DNA from: Ectopseudomonas mendocina
GTDB taxonomy: Bacteria > Pseudomonadota > Gammaproteobacteria > Pseudomonadales > Pseudomonadaceae
Direction of reading: 5' to 3'
Length of the DNA stretch: 64,000 nucleotides
Assembly (NCBI RefSeq): GCF_007049795.1
Contig: NZ_SCFY01000003.1
Coordinates: 1 to 64,000, forward strand
The translations under genes were made by a program, and so were the position numbers. The first letter of the stretch is position 1. Each line of letters starts with the position of its first letter. Below, piece after piece: positions 1 to 8,193 of the stretch. The notes below the pieces were generated by a model that worked only from the letters and a program-made list of their open reading frames with translations, searched no databases and was not told where the DNA came from.

Positions 1-95
1 TAAAAAAAAAAACAAATGACATAGCTACACACCAACGTCTACAACCACATATTGTAATTAAGCATGAAGCACAACAAGAAATAAACGTGTTGCAC
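1..95. other. AT-rich intergenic edge
   Basis: This is a non-coding stretch at the window edge, downstream of the last gene of the minus-strand pse string. It starts with a run of adenines and is clearly more AT-rich than the rest of the window. I see no convincing gene or hairpin terminator. The gene beyond the edge is not visible. Confidence 0.5.
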
Positions 96-1580
96 TCAGT
101 TTTTGCCGCCGTCCCGTGCTGCATTCAGCTCCTGCAACCGCCAACTTAAGTATCCATCTATCTGAGCCGCAACAGGACTTGTCCACTGCACTCGCAACTT
201 CTCACTTAGAGACGAATAATATTTCTCATTAGAAGGATTAACACATCCAAAGAAAGAATATTTATGCAAATAATCCATGACCCACTGCCTTGCCACTGCA
301 AATGTCTTTCCATCATGAGCAGCAGCAATAAAATCAGGAAAATCGTCCATCCTGTAGACTCCAGGAACTCCCATAAACCAAGCGCTCCCCAAAACTAAAG
401 CCGGGCGACCTGAGAAAACTGCCTCCAACGCAGCAGTTCCCGTCACCGTGACAACCCCAATAGATCTCGCTATCAGCTCTTTCGACGAAAAATCTAAAGG
501 CGCCAACATCACACCTTCCACACGCGATAGAACTTCGTAAAAGCACTTATCTCGCCCTCTGTACCCACGCATATTAACAAAAAGCTGAGAAGGATGCTCC
601 TTTATAACTAAAGCTATATCACTGGGAAGCCTTGCCCTTAATTCAAGAGCAGCCCGCATTTGATCATAATAAATACCACCATCAGGCGACGTGGTTCTTT
701 CCGGCTCGTAATGCAATGGAAAATATAAAAACTTACCTCCCCCAACATCCACCCGAGCACTTTCAGAATAACTACGCCTTAAGGCAAGAGTCTTGATACG
801 CCCCCATAACTTCAGTCGCCGCTCCACCACACCATAAAAATAGCCCCGCAGAATAGGATACTCTTTGTAGAATATTGCATACGGCAAGGGAAAGAAACCC
901 AACAACAAATCCCTGGCCCGTCTAAGCAAAGAAAAATGTATAGACTCCTTATCTTCTTGCAAACTCATATAACCAGGGGGAGCCCCTTTGTCATATCGTT
1001 CGAAATATCTCCTGGCCTCATCTAAAATCGAGTCAAGCTCAGGCTCCAAGACTCCGTCCAGACGCGGTACTTTCTTCAACTCTCCCGACTCTGCAGAAAC
1101 CATAACTATCGCGGGACTGATACTGACGGCCTCGAAATGCAAACTAGGCAAACCAGAAATACGACACACCCGCCAAATCAAGTACGAAAACAAATCATGA
1201 GGAGACTCCGACATAAGAAGAAAGTCGGCTTGTACTTTCTCAACAACAGAGCACGCCTCAAGCAACTTACTATAAAATAAATTCTCTCTAACCTTACGCC
1301 CCCACAGATCGTGCGAATCAAGTCGATCAATCATCTTAATCGCCTCATCCTTAATCCAAAAAAAATCAGACGAATGTAGAACACGCACCAACAGATCGAC
1401 AGAACCGTGAAGCCGAGGCTGCCCCTTATAAATATGACAACCCTCAAACTCTTCCGAAAAAAAACTTGAAAGTCTTTCGTCACCATACCAAAAAACGGGA
1501 TCATGACCGTGAGAGCGCTTCAACTCAAGCGCCAAATCGAACCAAAACTTTCTCCCAGCCGATATATATATATATCTCAC
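96..1580 (-). CDS. Capsule-type GT-B glycosyltransferase, candidate pseudaminic acid transferase
   Basis: The 494-residue product resembles capsular polysaccharide glycosyltransferases of the KpsC/KpsS (Capsule_synth) type. The supporting parts are a KEHPSQ stretch near residue 327 and a VTGTAALEAV stretch near residue 380, which correspond to the HP and Ser/Thr motifs that bind the CMP-sugar in bacterial Kdo and sialic acid transferases. No signal peptide or membrane helix is evident. The start is GTG and overlaps the pseI stop as GTGA. As the last gene of the pse string it is a good candidate for transferring CMP-pseudaminic acid to a surface glycan, but this is inference from context. The gene is AT-rich and uses more AT-ending codons than the waa genes, which suggests acquisition. 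An (AT)7 tract covers codons 2-6. Confidence 0.7.
   Translation of the reverse strand: MRYIYISAGRKFWFDLALELKRSHGHDPVFWYGDERLSSFFSEEFEGCHIYKGQPRLHGSVDLLVRVLHSSDFFWIKDEAIKMIDRLDSHDLWGRKVRENLFYSKLLEACSVVEKVQADFLLMSESPHDLFSYLIWRVCRISGLPSLHFEAVSISPAIVMVSAESGELKKVPRLDGVLEPELDSILDEARRYFERYDKGAPPGYMSLQEDKESIHFSLLRRARDLLLGFFPLPYAIFYKEYPILRGYFYGVVERRLKLWGRIKTLALRRSYSESARVDVGGGKFLYFPLHYEPERTTSPDGGIYYDQMRAALELRARLPSDIALVIKEHPSQLFVNMRGYRGRDKCFYEVLSRVEGVMLAPLDFSSKELIARSIGVVTVTGTAALEAVFSGRPALVLGSAWFMGVPGVYRMDDFPDFIAAAHDGKTFAVARQWVMDYLHKYSFFGCVNPSNEKYYSSLSEKLRVQWTSPVAAQIDGYLSWRLQELNAARDGGKN
1562..1575. repeat. (AT)7 dinucleotide tract at the start of a glycosyltransferase gene
   Basis: Seven uninterrupted AT units lie immediately after the GTG start region of the minus-strand gene ending at 96, encoding the Tyr-Ile-Tyr-Ile part of its N-terminus. 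Gain or loss of one unit changes the reading frame by two bases. Short dinucleotide tracts in surface-glycan genes are a classic form of phase-variable switch, although seven units is short for that. Confidence 0.7.
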
Positions 1581-2650
1581 TTTCCACCCACGCTATCCCA
1601 GCGAACCGGGCTTCCCAGAGCAACGTCACAAACCACTCGAAGCCCAACAATATCATCCATATACTTAGGAGAAATGCCATATCCCGGACGAACACTTCGA
1701 ACCGAATCGTAGGTTACTGTATCACCAGCACGCATATCCTTTACAAAATAAAGTGAGCGACGAAACTTAACGTTCCCCTGCTCACTTGACTTACGCCCAT
1801 AATCAACTCGTCCAAGCGCTTGCCAAGCCGTCTTGGTATCAAGGCAAAGCGCTGCCAGCTCCTGAGGCTCAAGCGAGAAGCTGTCGTCAGGGCCACCGCC
1901 GGATCGGTCCAGGGTGAAGTGTTTTTCGATGATTGAGGCGCCCAGAGCTACGCTCGTGATTGCCGTAGTGTTGTCCAGGGTGTGATCAGACAGACCAGTG
2001 ACTAGGCCATGCCGAGCGATCATATCCGGGATAGTGCGCAGGTTATAATCCTCAGCCGGCGCCGGGTAGCCGCTGACGCAGTGCAGTATGGCCAGTTCCT
2101 TACAACCGCCCTCGCGCGCTGCCTCAATGGCCTCGGCAATTTCCTCTGCATCGGCCATACCAGTGGAAATGATCATCGGCTTACCGGTACTGGCAACGTA
2201 TTTGATCAACGGCAAGTCCACAGCCTCGAAGGACGCAATCTTGTATGCCGGCGCATTGAGGCTCTCAAGAAGATCCACTGCTGTATTATCGAAAGGTGAA
2301 CTGAAAATAGTGATATCTAACTTACGCGCATGCTCGAACAGAGGCTTATGCCACTCCCACGGCATGTGTGCTTCTTGGTATAACTGGTAGAGCGATTTAC
2401 CGTCCCACAGTCCGCCACGAATCTGAAACTCTTCAGCATCGCTATTGAGCGTAATAGTATCTGCCGTATAAGTCTGCAGCTTAATAGCATCCGCACCCGC
2501 CCTCTTTGCTTCCTCAATAATTCTCAGGGCAGTATCCAGGCGACCGTTATGATTAGCTGAAAGCTCAGCAATTATATAAGGCAACTCTCCAGCACCAATA
2601 TGGCGACCGGAAATACTAATACTAGGACTACTCATAACTTCAAATCTCAT
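1577..2650 (-). CDS. pseI: Pseudaminic acid synthase
   Basis: This enzyme condenses 2,4-diacetamido-2,4,6-trideoxy-L-altrose with phosphoenolpyruvate to give pseudaminic acid. The N-terminal two thirds is a NeuB-type barrel, with IIAELSANHNG near the start, KLQTYTADT, and LSDHTLDN. The C-terminal part is an SAF (antifreeze-like) domain with RPGYGISPKY. I chose the ATG at 2650 because it forms an ATGA overlap with the pseH stop, as at neighbouring junctions; this gives 357 residues. An internal ATG at 2635 (MSSPSISIS) is the main alternative, and a longer GTG start at 2665 is less likely. It sits between pseH and the terminal glycosyltransferase gene. Confidence 0.9.
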   Translation of the reverse strand: MRFEVMSSPSISISGRHIGAGELPYIIAELSANHNGRLDTALRIIEEAKRAGADAIKLQTYTADTITLNSDAEEFQIRGGLWDGKSLYQLYQEAHMPWEWHKPLFEHARKLDITIFSSPFDNTAVDLLESLNAPAYKIASFEAVDLPLIKYVASTGKPMIISTGMADAEEIAEAIEAAREGGCKELAILHCVSGYPAPAEDYNLRTIPDMIARHGLVTGLSDHTLDNTTAITSVALGASIIEKHFTLDRSGGGPDDSFSLEPQELAALCLDTKTAWQALGRVDYGRKSSEQGNVKFRRSLYFVKDMRAGDTVTYDSVRSVRPGYGISPKYMDDIVGLRVVCDVALGSPVRWDSVGGK

Positions 2651-3150
2651 GACTGGGTTTGCCACTCACCGCTCAGCAAACCAAAATGAATGACAGAGTG
2701 ATAGCACTTACCATCGTAGTACTGATCTCGCAGCTCACCTTCTTGCTGAAAACCAAGGCGCAAATGAAACCTGATTGAACGCTCATTAAAAACAAGCGCC
2801 TGCCCACAAATCTTATGTAACCCCAACGTTGCAAATGCGAACTCTAATGCTGCAGCACCTAGCTTATGGCCCATCCCGCGCGGCGCTGCAGGATCAAGGT
2901 AAAAACCCCAATCAGCCACATGACCTGGCAACGTCTGATTAATATTTATAAACCCCATTGGCACCGAATAAGCCTCAAAAATAAGCAAATTTCTGGCAGT
3001 ATTGAGCTGACTATTCTCGAACCAACGCATGTGCTCTAACGGTGTTATTTCATGCTGGGTGTACATAAACCTACGCACATCAGGATGATTACGCCATGCC
3101 AAGACACACGCGAGGTCCTCCTCTTTCATATCCCGGACAATGAAATTCAT
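2647..3150 (-). CDS. pseH: UDP-4-amino-4,6-dideoxy-AltNAc N-acetyltransferase
   Basis: This 167-residue GNAT acetyltransferase adds the 4-N-acetyl group in pseudaminic acid synthesis after PseC. The fold is supported by the N-terminal VLAWRNHPDVRRFM segment, typical of PseH and RimJ-like proteins, and by the acetyl-CoA-binding region PRGMGHKLGAAAL. The RSIRFHLRLGFQQEGELRDQ segment is the usual GNAT motif B. It overlaps the pseG stop by four bases (ATGA) and the pseI start downstream, so it should be translationally coupled. The length is normal for the family. Confidence 0.88.
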   Translation of the reverse strand: MNFIVRDMKEEDLACVLAWRNHPDVRRFMYTQHEITPLEHMRWFENSQLNTARNLLIFEAYSVPMGFININQTLPGHVADWGFYLDPAAPRGMGHKLGAAALEFAFATLGLHKICGQALVFNERSIRFHLRLGFQQEGELRDQYYDGKCYHSVIHFGLLSGEWQTQS

Positions 3151-4226
3151 CGCCGAGCGTCCATGACTTCTAGCACGCGATTACATCCCAAACCATCGGT
3201 AATATGACTGGCAGCAATACTATATTGCTGCAGCGATTGGGGCTCAGTTATCAAGTCCAACGCAGTTTTCAGTTGATTCGTTAGCGATACCGAGGGTTCG
3301 ATAAGTAATGCCGCCCCCTTTTCTGCCAATGCAAGCCCGCCGCCTTTCTGATTTTCAGCTAATATTAGTAACAACGCAGGCAACCCAAGACAGCATCTCT
3401 CCCATGAACTGCCACCTGCCGCCCCAATTGCAAGATCAGCATCGAACATGCGCTGTGCCATGTCATTGATCCCACAAAGTACCTCGACTTGCCATGGAGA
3501 GTGACTGGCTGCTTCGATAACTGCCTGCAGATGCGGGGCGGTACGCCCTAACACTAAAGTGAGCCGAGTGCGGACAGGAAGCTGCAAACTACTCAAAACA
3601 TCCAGAAGAAGGCCTGTATAGTTCGCTTGATCGACACCGCCCATTGATATCAGTATATTTTCTAATCTGGAATTTCTACGCTTGGCCATTGAGTCGAGGC
3701 GTAACTCTGCAAACTCGGGACGTAACAGGGCATAATGCGGGCCTGTCAACATGACACAGCCGTTCGGCAACAACTCCTTGTAGTCAAGCTGCGAACGCCC
3801 CAGATTCTGATCCAGCAGCACATCACAACTATGCTGTCGATCTGCAAGGTCATCGATTACCAACACGCGACAGCCAACAGGCCGTACGCTTATTTCCCAG
3901 CGATGATCCAGCGCATAGTGGTCGACCACTAGCCAGTCAGGGCACCAGGCTGCCAGTAACTCCTTGCAGGCCAATGCATCTTCAGCCTGAGACGCGCCCA
4001 GCCACATCGCGTGTGCCAGTTCGCTATCGAACTCAATGCCGACAGGTAAAGCATGCACTGCAAAACCTTCCTCACTGATCAGCCTCAGAAGGTTGCCCGG
4101 GTGCTCACGAGAGATAAACAGGCAATCGTGACCGCATTCACGCAGCGCACGAGCGAGCGTCAGGCAACGCATGATATGCCCAGTGCCTATTTCCAAGGAT
4201 GCATCGGCTCGGAAAGCGACTTTCAT
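3147..4226 (-). CDS. pseG: UDP-2,4-diacetamido-2,4,6-trideoxy-beta-L-altropyranose hydrolase
   Basis: PseG removes UDP from the nucleotide sugar before condensation by PseI. The GT-B-like protein begins with FRADASLEIGTGHIMRC, whose glycine-rich loop and following His are the PseG/MurG-type signature. Further in it has VDHYALD and, in the nucleotide-binding C-terminal half, AAGGSSWERCCLGLP. The ATG at 4226 gives 359 residues and an exact ATGA overlap with pseF, so I prefer it to the TTG two codons upstream. It is encoded between pseF and pseH, both overlapping. Confidence 0.9.
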   Translation of the reverse strand: MKVAFRADASLEIGTGHIMRCLTLARALRECGHDCLFISREHPGNLLRLISEEGFAVHALPVGIEFDSELAHAMWLGASQAEDALACKELLAAWCPDWLVVDHYALDHRWEISVRPVGCRVLVIDDLADRQHSCDVLLDQNLGRSQLDYKELLPNGCVMLTGPHYALLRPEFAELRLDSMAKRRNSRLENILISMGGVDQANYTGLLLDVLSSLQLPVRTRLTLVLGRTAPHLQAVIEAASHSPWQVEVLCGINDMAQRMFDADLAIGAAGGSSWERCCLGLPALLLILAENQKGGGLALAEKGAALLIEPSVSLTNQLKTALDLITEPQSLQQYSIAASHITDGLGCNRVLEVMDARR

Positions 4227-4924
4227 GCGCAATCTTCATCCGCCAGCATGGCCTTGAACATCCATTCGGCCCTCAGCCAGTCTTCGGCGGTATCAATATC
4301 CTGCACACGATGACGCGGCAAGAGAATGGGGGCCGAACCGCAACCGAAAAGGGGTCGGTTTTCTAGCCATGCGTCAGCCACACCCCAGTAAAACTGACCG
4401 GCGTCGTGATACGCCTCTTCGAGATCCTGAGAGCGCGTGTTGAACTGTTCTGGTTGAAACATCTCCACTCGCCCACTTCCAGTCAGGCGCACCGCACGCT
4501 GAATCGGGAAGGCATAGCTGGTCACTGTAAAGGCAAAGTCAGCCGAAGCTTGCTGCAGAACACTTAACCCCTTGCGAATGGAGTCGGCAGTTACGAAGGG
4601 AGCAGTGGCGTAGATACAGCACACCTGCTCCGGAGCCTGTCCGTTTGCAATGAACCACTCGGTTGCGTGGCAAATGACCGGAATAGTTCCAGTGTAGTCA
4701 TCAGACAGCTCAGCTGGACGCATGAACGGCACCTCGGCACCGTAATGGCGAGCCACCTCGGCAATCTCGGCATCATCGGTGGAGACGATCACGGCATCGA
4801 AACAACCACTGGCCAGGGCCGCCTCGATCGACCAGGCGATCATCGGCTTACCGCAGAACGGTTTGATGTTCTTGCGCGGTATGCGCTTGCTGCCGCCGCG
4901 GGCGGGAATGACTGCTAGCCTCAT
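4223..4924 (-). CDS. pseF: Pseudaminic acid cytidylyltransferase
   Basis: PseF activates pseudaminic acid with CTP, giving the CMP-sugar donor used by a glycosyltransferase. The N-terminus, AVIPARGGSKRIPRKNI, is the CTP-binding signature of the CMP-Neu5Ac synthetase family (NeuA/PseF), followed by VSTDDAEIAEVA. The 233-residue length is normal. Its ATG overlaps the pseC stop as ATGA. The AYHDAGQFYWG segment in the second half is typical of PseF and helps separate it from Kdo cytidylyltransferase KdsB. Confidence 0.92.
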   Translation of the reverse strand: MRLAVIPARGGSKRIPRKNIKPFCGKPMIAWSIEAALASGCFDAVIVSTDDAEIAEVARHYGAEVPFMRPAELSDDYTGTIPVICHATEWFIANGQAPEQVCCIYATAPFVTADSIRKGLSVLQQASADFAFTVTSYAFPIQRAVRLTGSGRVEMFQPEQFNTRSQDLEEAYHDAGQFYWGVADAWLENRPLFGCGSAPILLPRHRVQDIDTAEDWLRAEWMFKAMLADEDCA

Positions 4925-6081
4925 GCCTGAAGTGCTCGCTGAAGAGCAACCACGACGTCATCCTGCTGGGCATCGGTCATGGCCTGGAACATCGGCAGGC
5001 TGATGGCTTCAGCGTAATAGCGCTCTGCCTCGGGGTAATCCCCCAGCTTGAAACCCATGCGCTGGAAGTACGGCTGGGTGTGTACCGGGATGTAGTGCAG
5101 GTTGACGCCAATGCCTTGCGCGCGCAACGACTCGAAGACCTCACGATGGCTTTTGTCGTTCTGCTCCAGTTTCAGGCGGATGGCATATAGGTGCAGGCCG
5201 GAGTAGCTGTCGGGATGCTGCCAAGGCGTTGTCACTGGCAATGCTGCCAATAGTTGATCATAGCGGGCGGCCAACTCATGGCGACGGGCGACGAATTGAT
5301 CGAGACGCTGCAACTGACTAACCCCGAGCGCGGCCTGCAGCTCGGTCATCCGGTAGTTGAAGCCCAGATCAATCTGCTGGTAGTACCAGGGGCCGTCGGC
5401 AGCGTGGGTCATTTGCGCCGGGTCACGGGTGATACCGTGACTGCGCAGCAAAGCCATTTTTCCTGCCAGCTCGGCACTATTGGTGAGTGCCATTCCACCC
5501 TCGGCGGTGGTGATGATTTTCACCGGATGAAAGCTAAATACGGTTACGTCGCTGTAGCGACAGTTGCCGATGAACTCTCCCTTGTACTTGCCACCAATGG
5601 CATGGGAGGCGTCTTCAATGACCTTGAAGCCGAAGCGCTTGGCCAGTAAGGAGATGGCCTGCATGTCACAGGGCTGACCACACAAGTGTACGGCGACGAG
5701 CACCTTGGGTAACACGCCCTCACGCTCTGCCACTTGAAGTTTGCGCTCAAGTGCCTCGGGGCAGAGGTTGTAGGTACGCGGGTCGATATCGACGAAGTCC
5801 ACCTGAGCCCCGCAATACAGCGCACAGTTGGCAGAAGCTACAAAGGTGATCGGTGATGTCCACAGGCGGTCGCCCTCCCCCAAACCCAATGCCAGGCAGG
5901 CGATGTGCAGTGCCGAAGTGGCACTGTTGACTGCCAACGCGTGCGCCGCACCCACATGCAGTGCAACTCCTTGCTCGAAGCGAGGCACCATCGGACCTTG
6001 GGTAAGGAAATCAGACTGCAGAACCTCGACGACTGCATCGATGTCGACTTGGGTAATGTCCTGGCGACCGTAGGGGATCAT
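4921..6081 (-). CDS. pseC: UDP-4-amino-4,6-dideoxy-N-acetyl-beta-L-altrosamine transaminase
   Basis: This 386-residue PLP aminotransferase of the DegT/DnrJ/EryC1 family acts on the 4-keto product of PseB. Visible features are the N-terminal MIPYGRQDI, VNSATSALHIA (phosphate-binding region), EDASHAIGG, and the PLP lysine in FSFHPVKIITTAEGG. The C-terminal part with GINLHY-type residues (GIGVNLHYIPVHTQPYF) is typical of nucleotide-sugar aminotransferases. It follows pseB after a three-base gap and overlaps pseF. Length is standard for PseC. Confidence 0.93.
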   Translation of the reverse strand: MIPYGRQDITQVDIDAVVEVLQSDFLTQGPMVPRFEQGVALHVGAAHALAVNSATSALHIACLALGLGEGDRLWTSPITFVASANCALYCGAQVDFVDIDPRTYNLCPEALERKLQVAEREGVLPKVLVAVHLCGQPCDMQAISLLAKRFGFKVIEDASHAIGGKYKGEFIGNCRYSDVTVFSFHPVKIITTAEGGMALTNSAELAGKMALLRSHGITRDPAQMTHAADGPWYYQQIDLGFNYRMTELQAALGVSQLQRLDQFVARRHELAARYDQLLAALPVTTPWQHPDSYSGLHLYAIRLKLEQNDKSHREVFESLRAQGIGVNLHYIPVHTQPYFQRMGFKLGDYPEAERYYAEAISLPMFQAMTDAQQDDVVVALQRALQA

Positions 6082-6084
6082 GCC

Positions 6085-7083
6085 TTAGATGCTCCCGATC
6101 TTTTCACGGTTCTGCTCGATCCAGGCGCTCAGCGCCTCATCGCTCATCCATTCAGTGTTGTTGTCACTGGCATAGACGAAACCTTCCGGCACCTTGGTGC
6201 CATCCTTGATGCGCTTGGGGCAGTTTGCCCAGTCATGGATGACCGGAAGAATTTTGAAGTGCTCCGGGTACTCGTAGGTCGTGTAGGAGTCCTCGGCACT
6301 GATCATCTGCTCGTGCAGCTTTTCACCTGGGCGAATACCAACAATCTTCTGCGACGCTTCGGGCGCGACGACACGGGCGAGATCAGTCACTTTCATGGAG
6401 GGGATCTTCTTGACGTAGATTTCTCCGCCTTCCATATCCTCGAACGCGTGCCAGACCAGCTCGACGCCCTCTTCCAAGGAGATCATGAAGCGGGTCATAC
6501 GCTCGTCAGTGATAGGCAGTTCGCCTTTGTCCTTGATCGACATGAAGAACGGGATCACCGACCCCCGCGAGCCCATCACGTTTCCGTAACGCACGACCGC
6601 CATGCGGGTATCGTGACCACCGGCATAGGAGTTGCCCGCAACGAACAGCTTGTCCGAGGCTAGCTTGGTGGCGCCGTAAAGGTTGATCGGGCTGCTGGCC
6701 TTGTCGGTGGAGAGTGCGACCACACGCTTGACGCCCTTGTCGATGCAGGCATCAATCAGATTCATGGCACCGTTGATATTGGTCTTGATGCATTCGAACG
6801 GATTGTATTCAGCGGTCGGAACGATCTTGGTGGCGGCGGCATGCACCACGTAGTCCACGCCATCGAGAGCTCGATAGAGACGATCCTTGTCGCGAACGTC
6901 GCCAATGAAGAAGCGAACACGCGGGTCGCCTTCAAATTTCTTGGCCATGTCCCACTGTTTCATCTCATCGCGAGAGAAGATGATAATTTTCTTGGGATTG
7001 TATTTTGCCAATGTCATCGGCACGAATGTGTTGCCGAAGGAACCGGTCCCCCCGGTAATGAGTATTGTTTTATCTTGAAGCAT
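6085..7083 (-). CDS. pseB: UDP-GlcNAc 4,6-dehydratase (5-inverting)
   Basis: PseB commits UDP-GlcNAc to pseudaminic acid synthesis by dehydration with C5 inversion. The protein is an extended SDR with the nucleotide-binding loop GGTGSFG at residues 11-17, a dehydratase active-site STDKASSP, and the Tyr-Lys pair in NLYGATKLASD. It has 332 residues, the usual size. An AGAGGA ribosome-binding site lies eight to nine bases before the ATG. It is the first of six consecutive pse genes and begins 12 bases after the preceding glycosyltransferase-like gene, so it probably shares that transcript. Confidence 0.93.
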   Translation of the reverse strand: MLQDKTILITGGTGSFGNTFVPMTLAKYNPKKIIIFSRDEMKQWDMAKKFEGDPRVRFFIGDVRDKDRLYRALDGVDYVVHAAATKIVPTAEYNPFECIKTNINGAMNLIDACIDKGVKRVVALSTDKASSPINLYGATKLASDKLFVAGNSYAGGHDTRMAVVRYGNVMGSRGSVIPFFMSIKDKGELPITDERMTRFMISLEEGVELVWHAFEDMEGGEIYVKKIPSMKVTDLARVVAPEASQKIVGIRPGEKLHEQMISAEDSYTTYEYPEHFKILPVIHDWANCPKRIKDGTKVPEGFVYASDNNTEWMSDEALSAWIEQNREKIGSI

Positions 7084-7095
7084 AGGGAGATTCCT

Positions 7096-8193
7096 CTAGT
7101 TGATCAGATAGGCCTGGATAGCATTAGCTACCCGTCGCCCTGCATGTCTGTCACGGCTGCCGAATACCCAGGAAAAATAACGTTGGCGAGCAGCCGCATA
7201 TTGAGACCCCGCGGCGATAGCCTGCTCCAAGTGAGGTGCAATCAGACAATCATCGCTGCTCAGGAACAAACGGGGGCCGCAATCGTATAGCGTCAACAAT
7301 TGAGCCGTATCGTCAGGGTGCATGCACTCCTGCTCTGCCAACTGCAAAATTGTTTCACGGGAAAACTGCGGCGTCTCGATGAACAATTGTGGCACGTCGT
7401 AAAAAAGCGACTCCTCGGCCGGAGAGTTCGCATCGGAGACGACCAGATCGGCAACCGACAATACATCCGAAAGAGGCTTGCTGGTCAGATCGACCAAACT
7501 CCCCGGACGCTGTGCGGCCATGCTTCGAACCTTGCGGAAGCTTTCACGATCTCTGGCGCGCGGTGTGAGCGACTGGCTCGGATGTGGTCGCAACACCAGA
7601 TTGAACTCAGCCGGGGTCTTTACGAGCAACTGCTGAGCCAGTAGATCCCAAGAGCCGATACCTCGGCGGCTCGGGGTATATACGATCGTCCGCCACTCAG
7701 GGTTGAGCCCATAGTCGCGTAGCACCGCCTCGCGCTGTGCCGGGGAACGTTCGGGGAACTCGCCAAAGGGAAGAAACCCTGTTGGCACAGCATTGACTGC
7801 GATCTCATCAGCGAAACGCGCCATCATCTGCTGCATGCGAGGCCCAATCACGCAAAGCAGGTCATAGTGAGCGTTAGCCTGGAATGCCGACTTGCTCAAC
7901 ATCATATAAGTGCCGTGGAACACCGTACATTTCTTGGCCGTATAGGGCTCGAGCACACGCCGATAGGGTGAGCCGGTCACGATCACGTCCGCCTCGCGCA
8001 GTTTTCGTTTGCCATCGTAAAACATACTCAGCCAGCGCGACTCGAGTCGCGCAGGAAAGTCAGGATACAAATGGCGAACGGCACTAATCGTCGAGCGTCG
8101 ACTGCTCACGAATGTGCCAGGGAGCTGCCGCTCTACCTGTGCCAGATGCGGCACAGCCTGGAACATTTTCGAGTAGTAGACAATACGGCTCAT
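7096..8193 (-). CDS. CDP-glycerol glycerophosphotransferase-like glycosyltransferase
   Basis: This 365-residue GT-B-like protein resembles the CDP-glycerol/TagF family. It has VFHGTYM in the N-terminal half, a YTPSRR stretch, an HP motif (LRPHPSQ) in the second half and a VVSDANSPAEES element matching the donor-phosphate loop. No membrane segment is seen. Its ATG overlaps the wapO stop by four bases and pseB follows 12 bases after its end, so it links the LPS core genes to the pse genes. It could transfer a sugar or sugar-phosphate in the same surface glycan; the true donor cannot be read from the sequence. Confidence 0.65.
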   Translation of the reverse strand: MSRIVYYSKMFQAVPHLAQVERQLPGTFVSSRRSTISAVRHLYPDFPARLESRWLSMFYDGKRKLREADVIVTGSPYRRVLEPYTAKKCTVFHGTYMMLSKSAFQANAHYDLLCVIGPRMQQMMARFADEIAVNAVPTGFLPFGEFPERSPAQREAVLRDYGLNPEWRTIVYTPSRRGIGSWDLLAQQLLVKTPAEFNLVLRPHPSQSLTPRARDRESFRKVRSMAAQRPGSLVDLTSKPLSDVLSVADLVVSDANSPAEESLFYDVPQLFIETPQFSRETILQLAEQECMHPDDTAQLLTLYDCGPRLFLSSDDCLIAPHLEQAIAAGSQYAAARQRYFSWVFGSRDRHAGRRVANAIQAYLIN

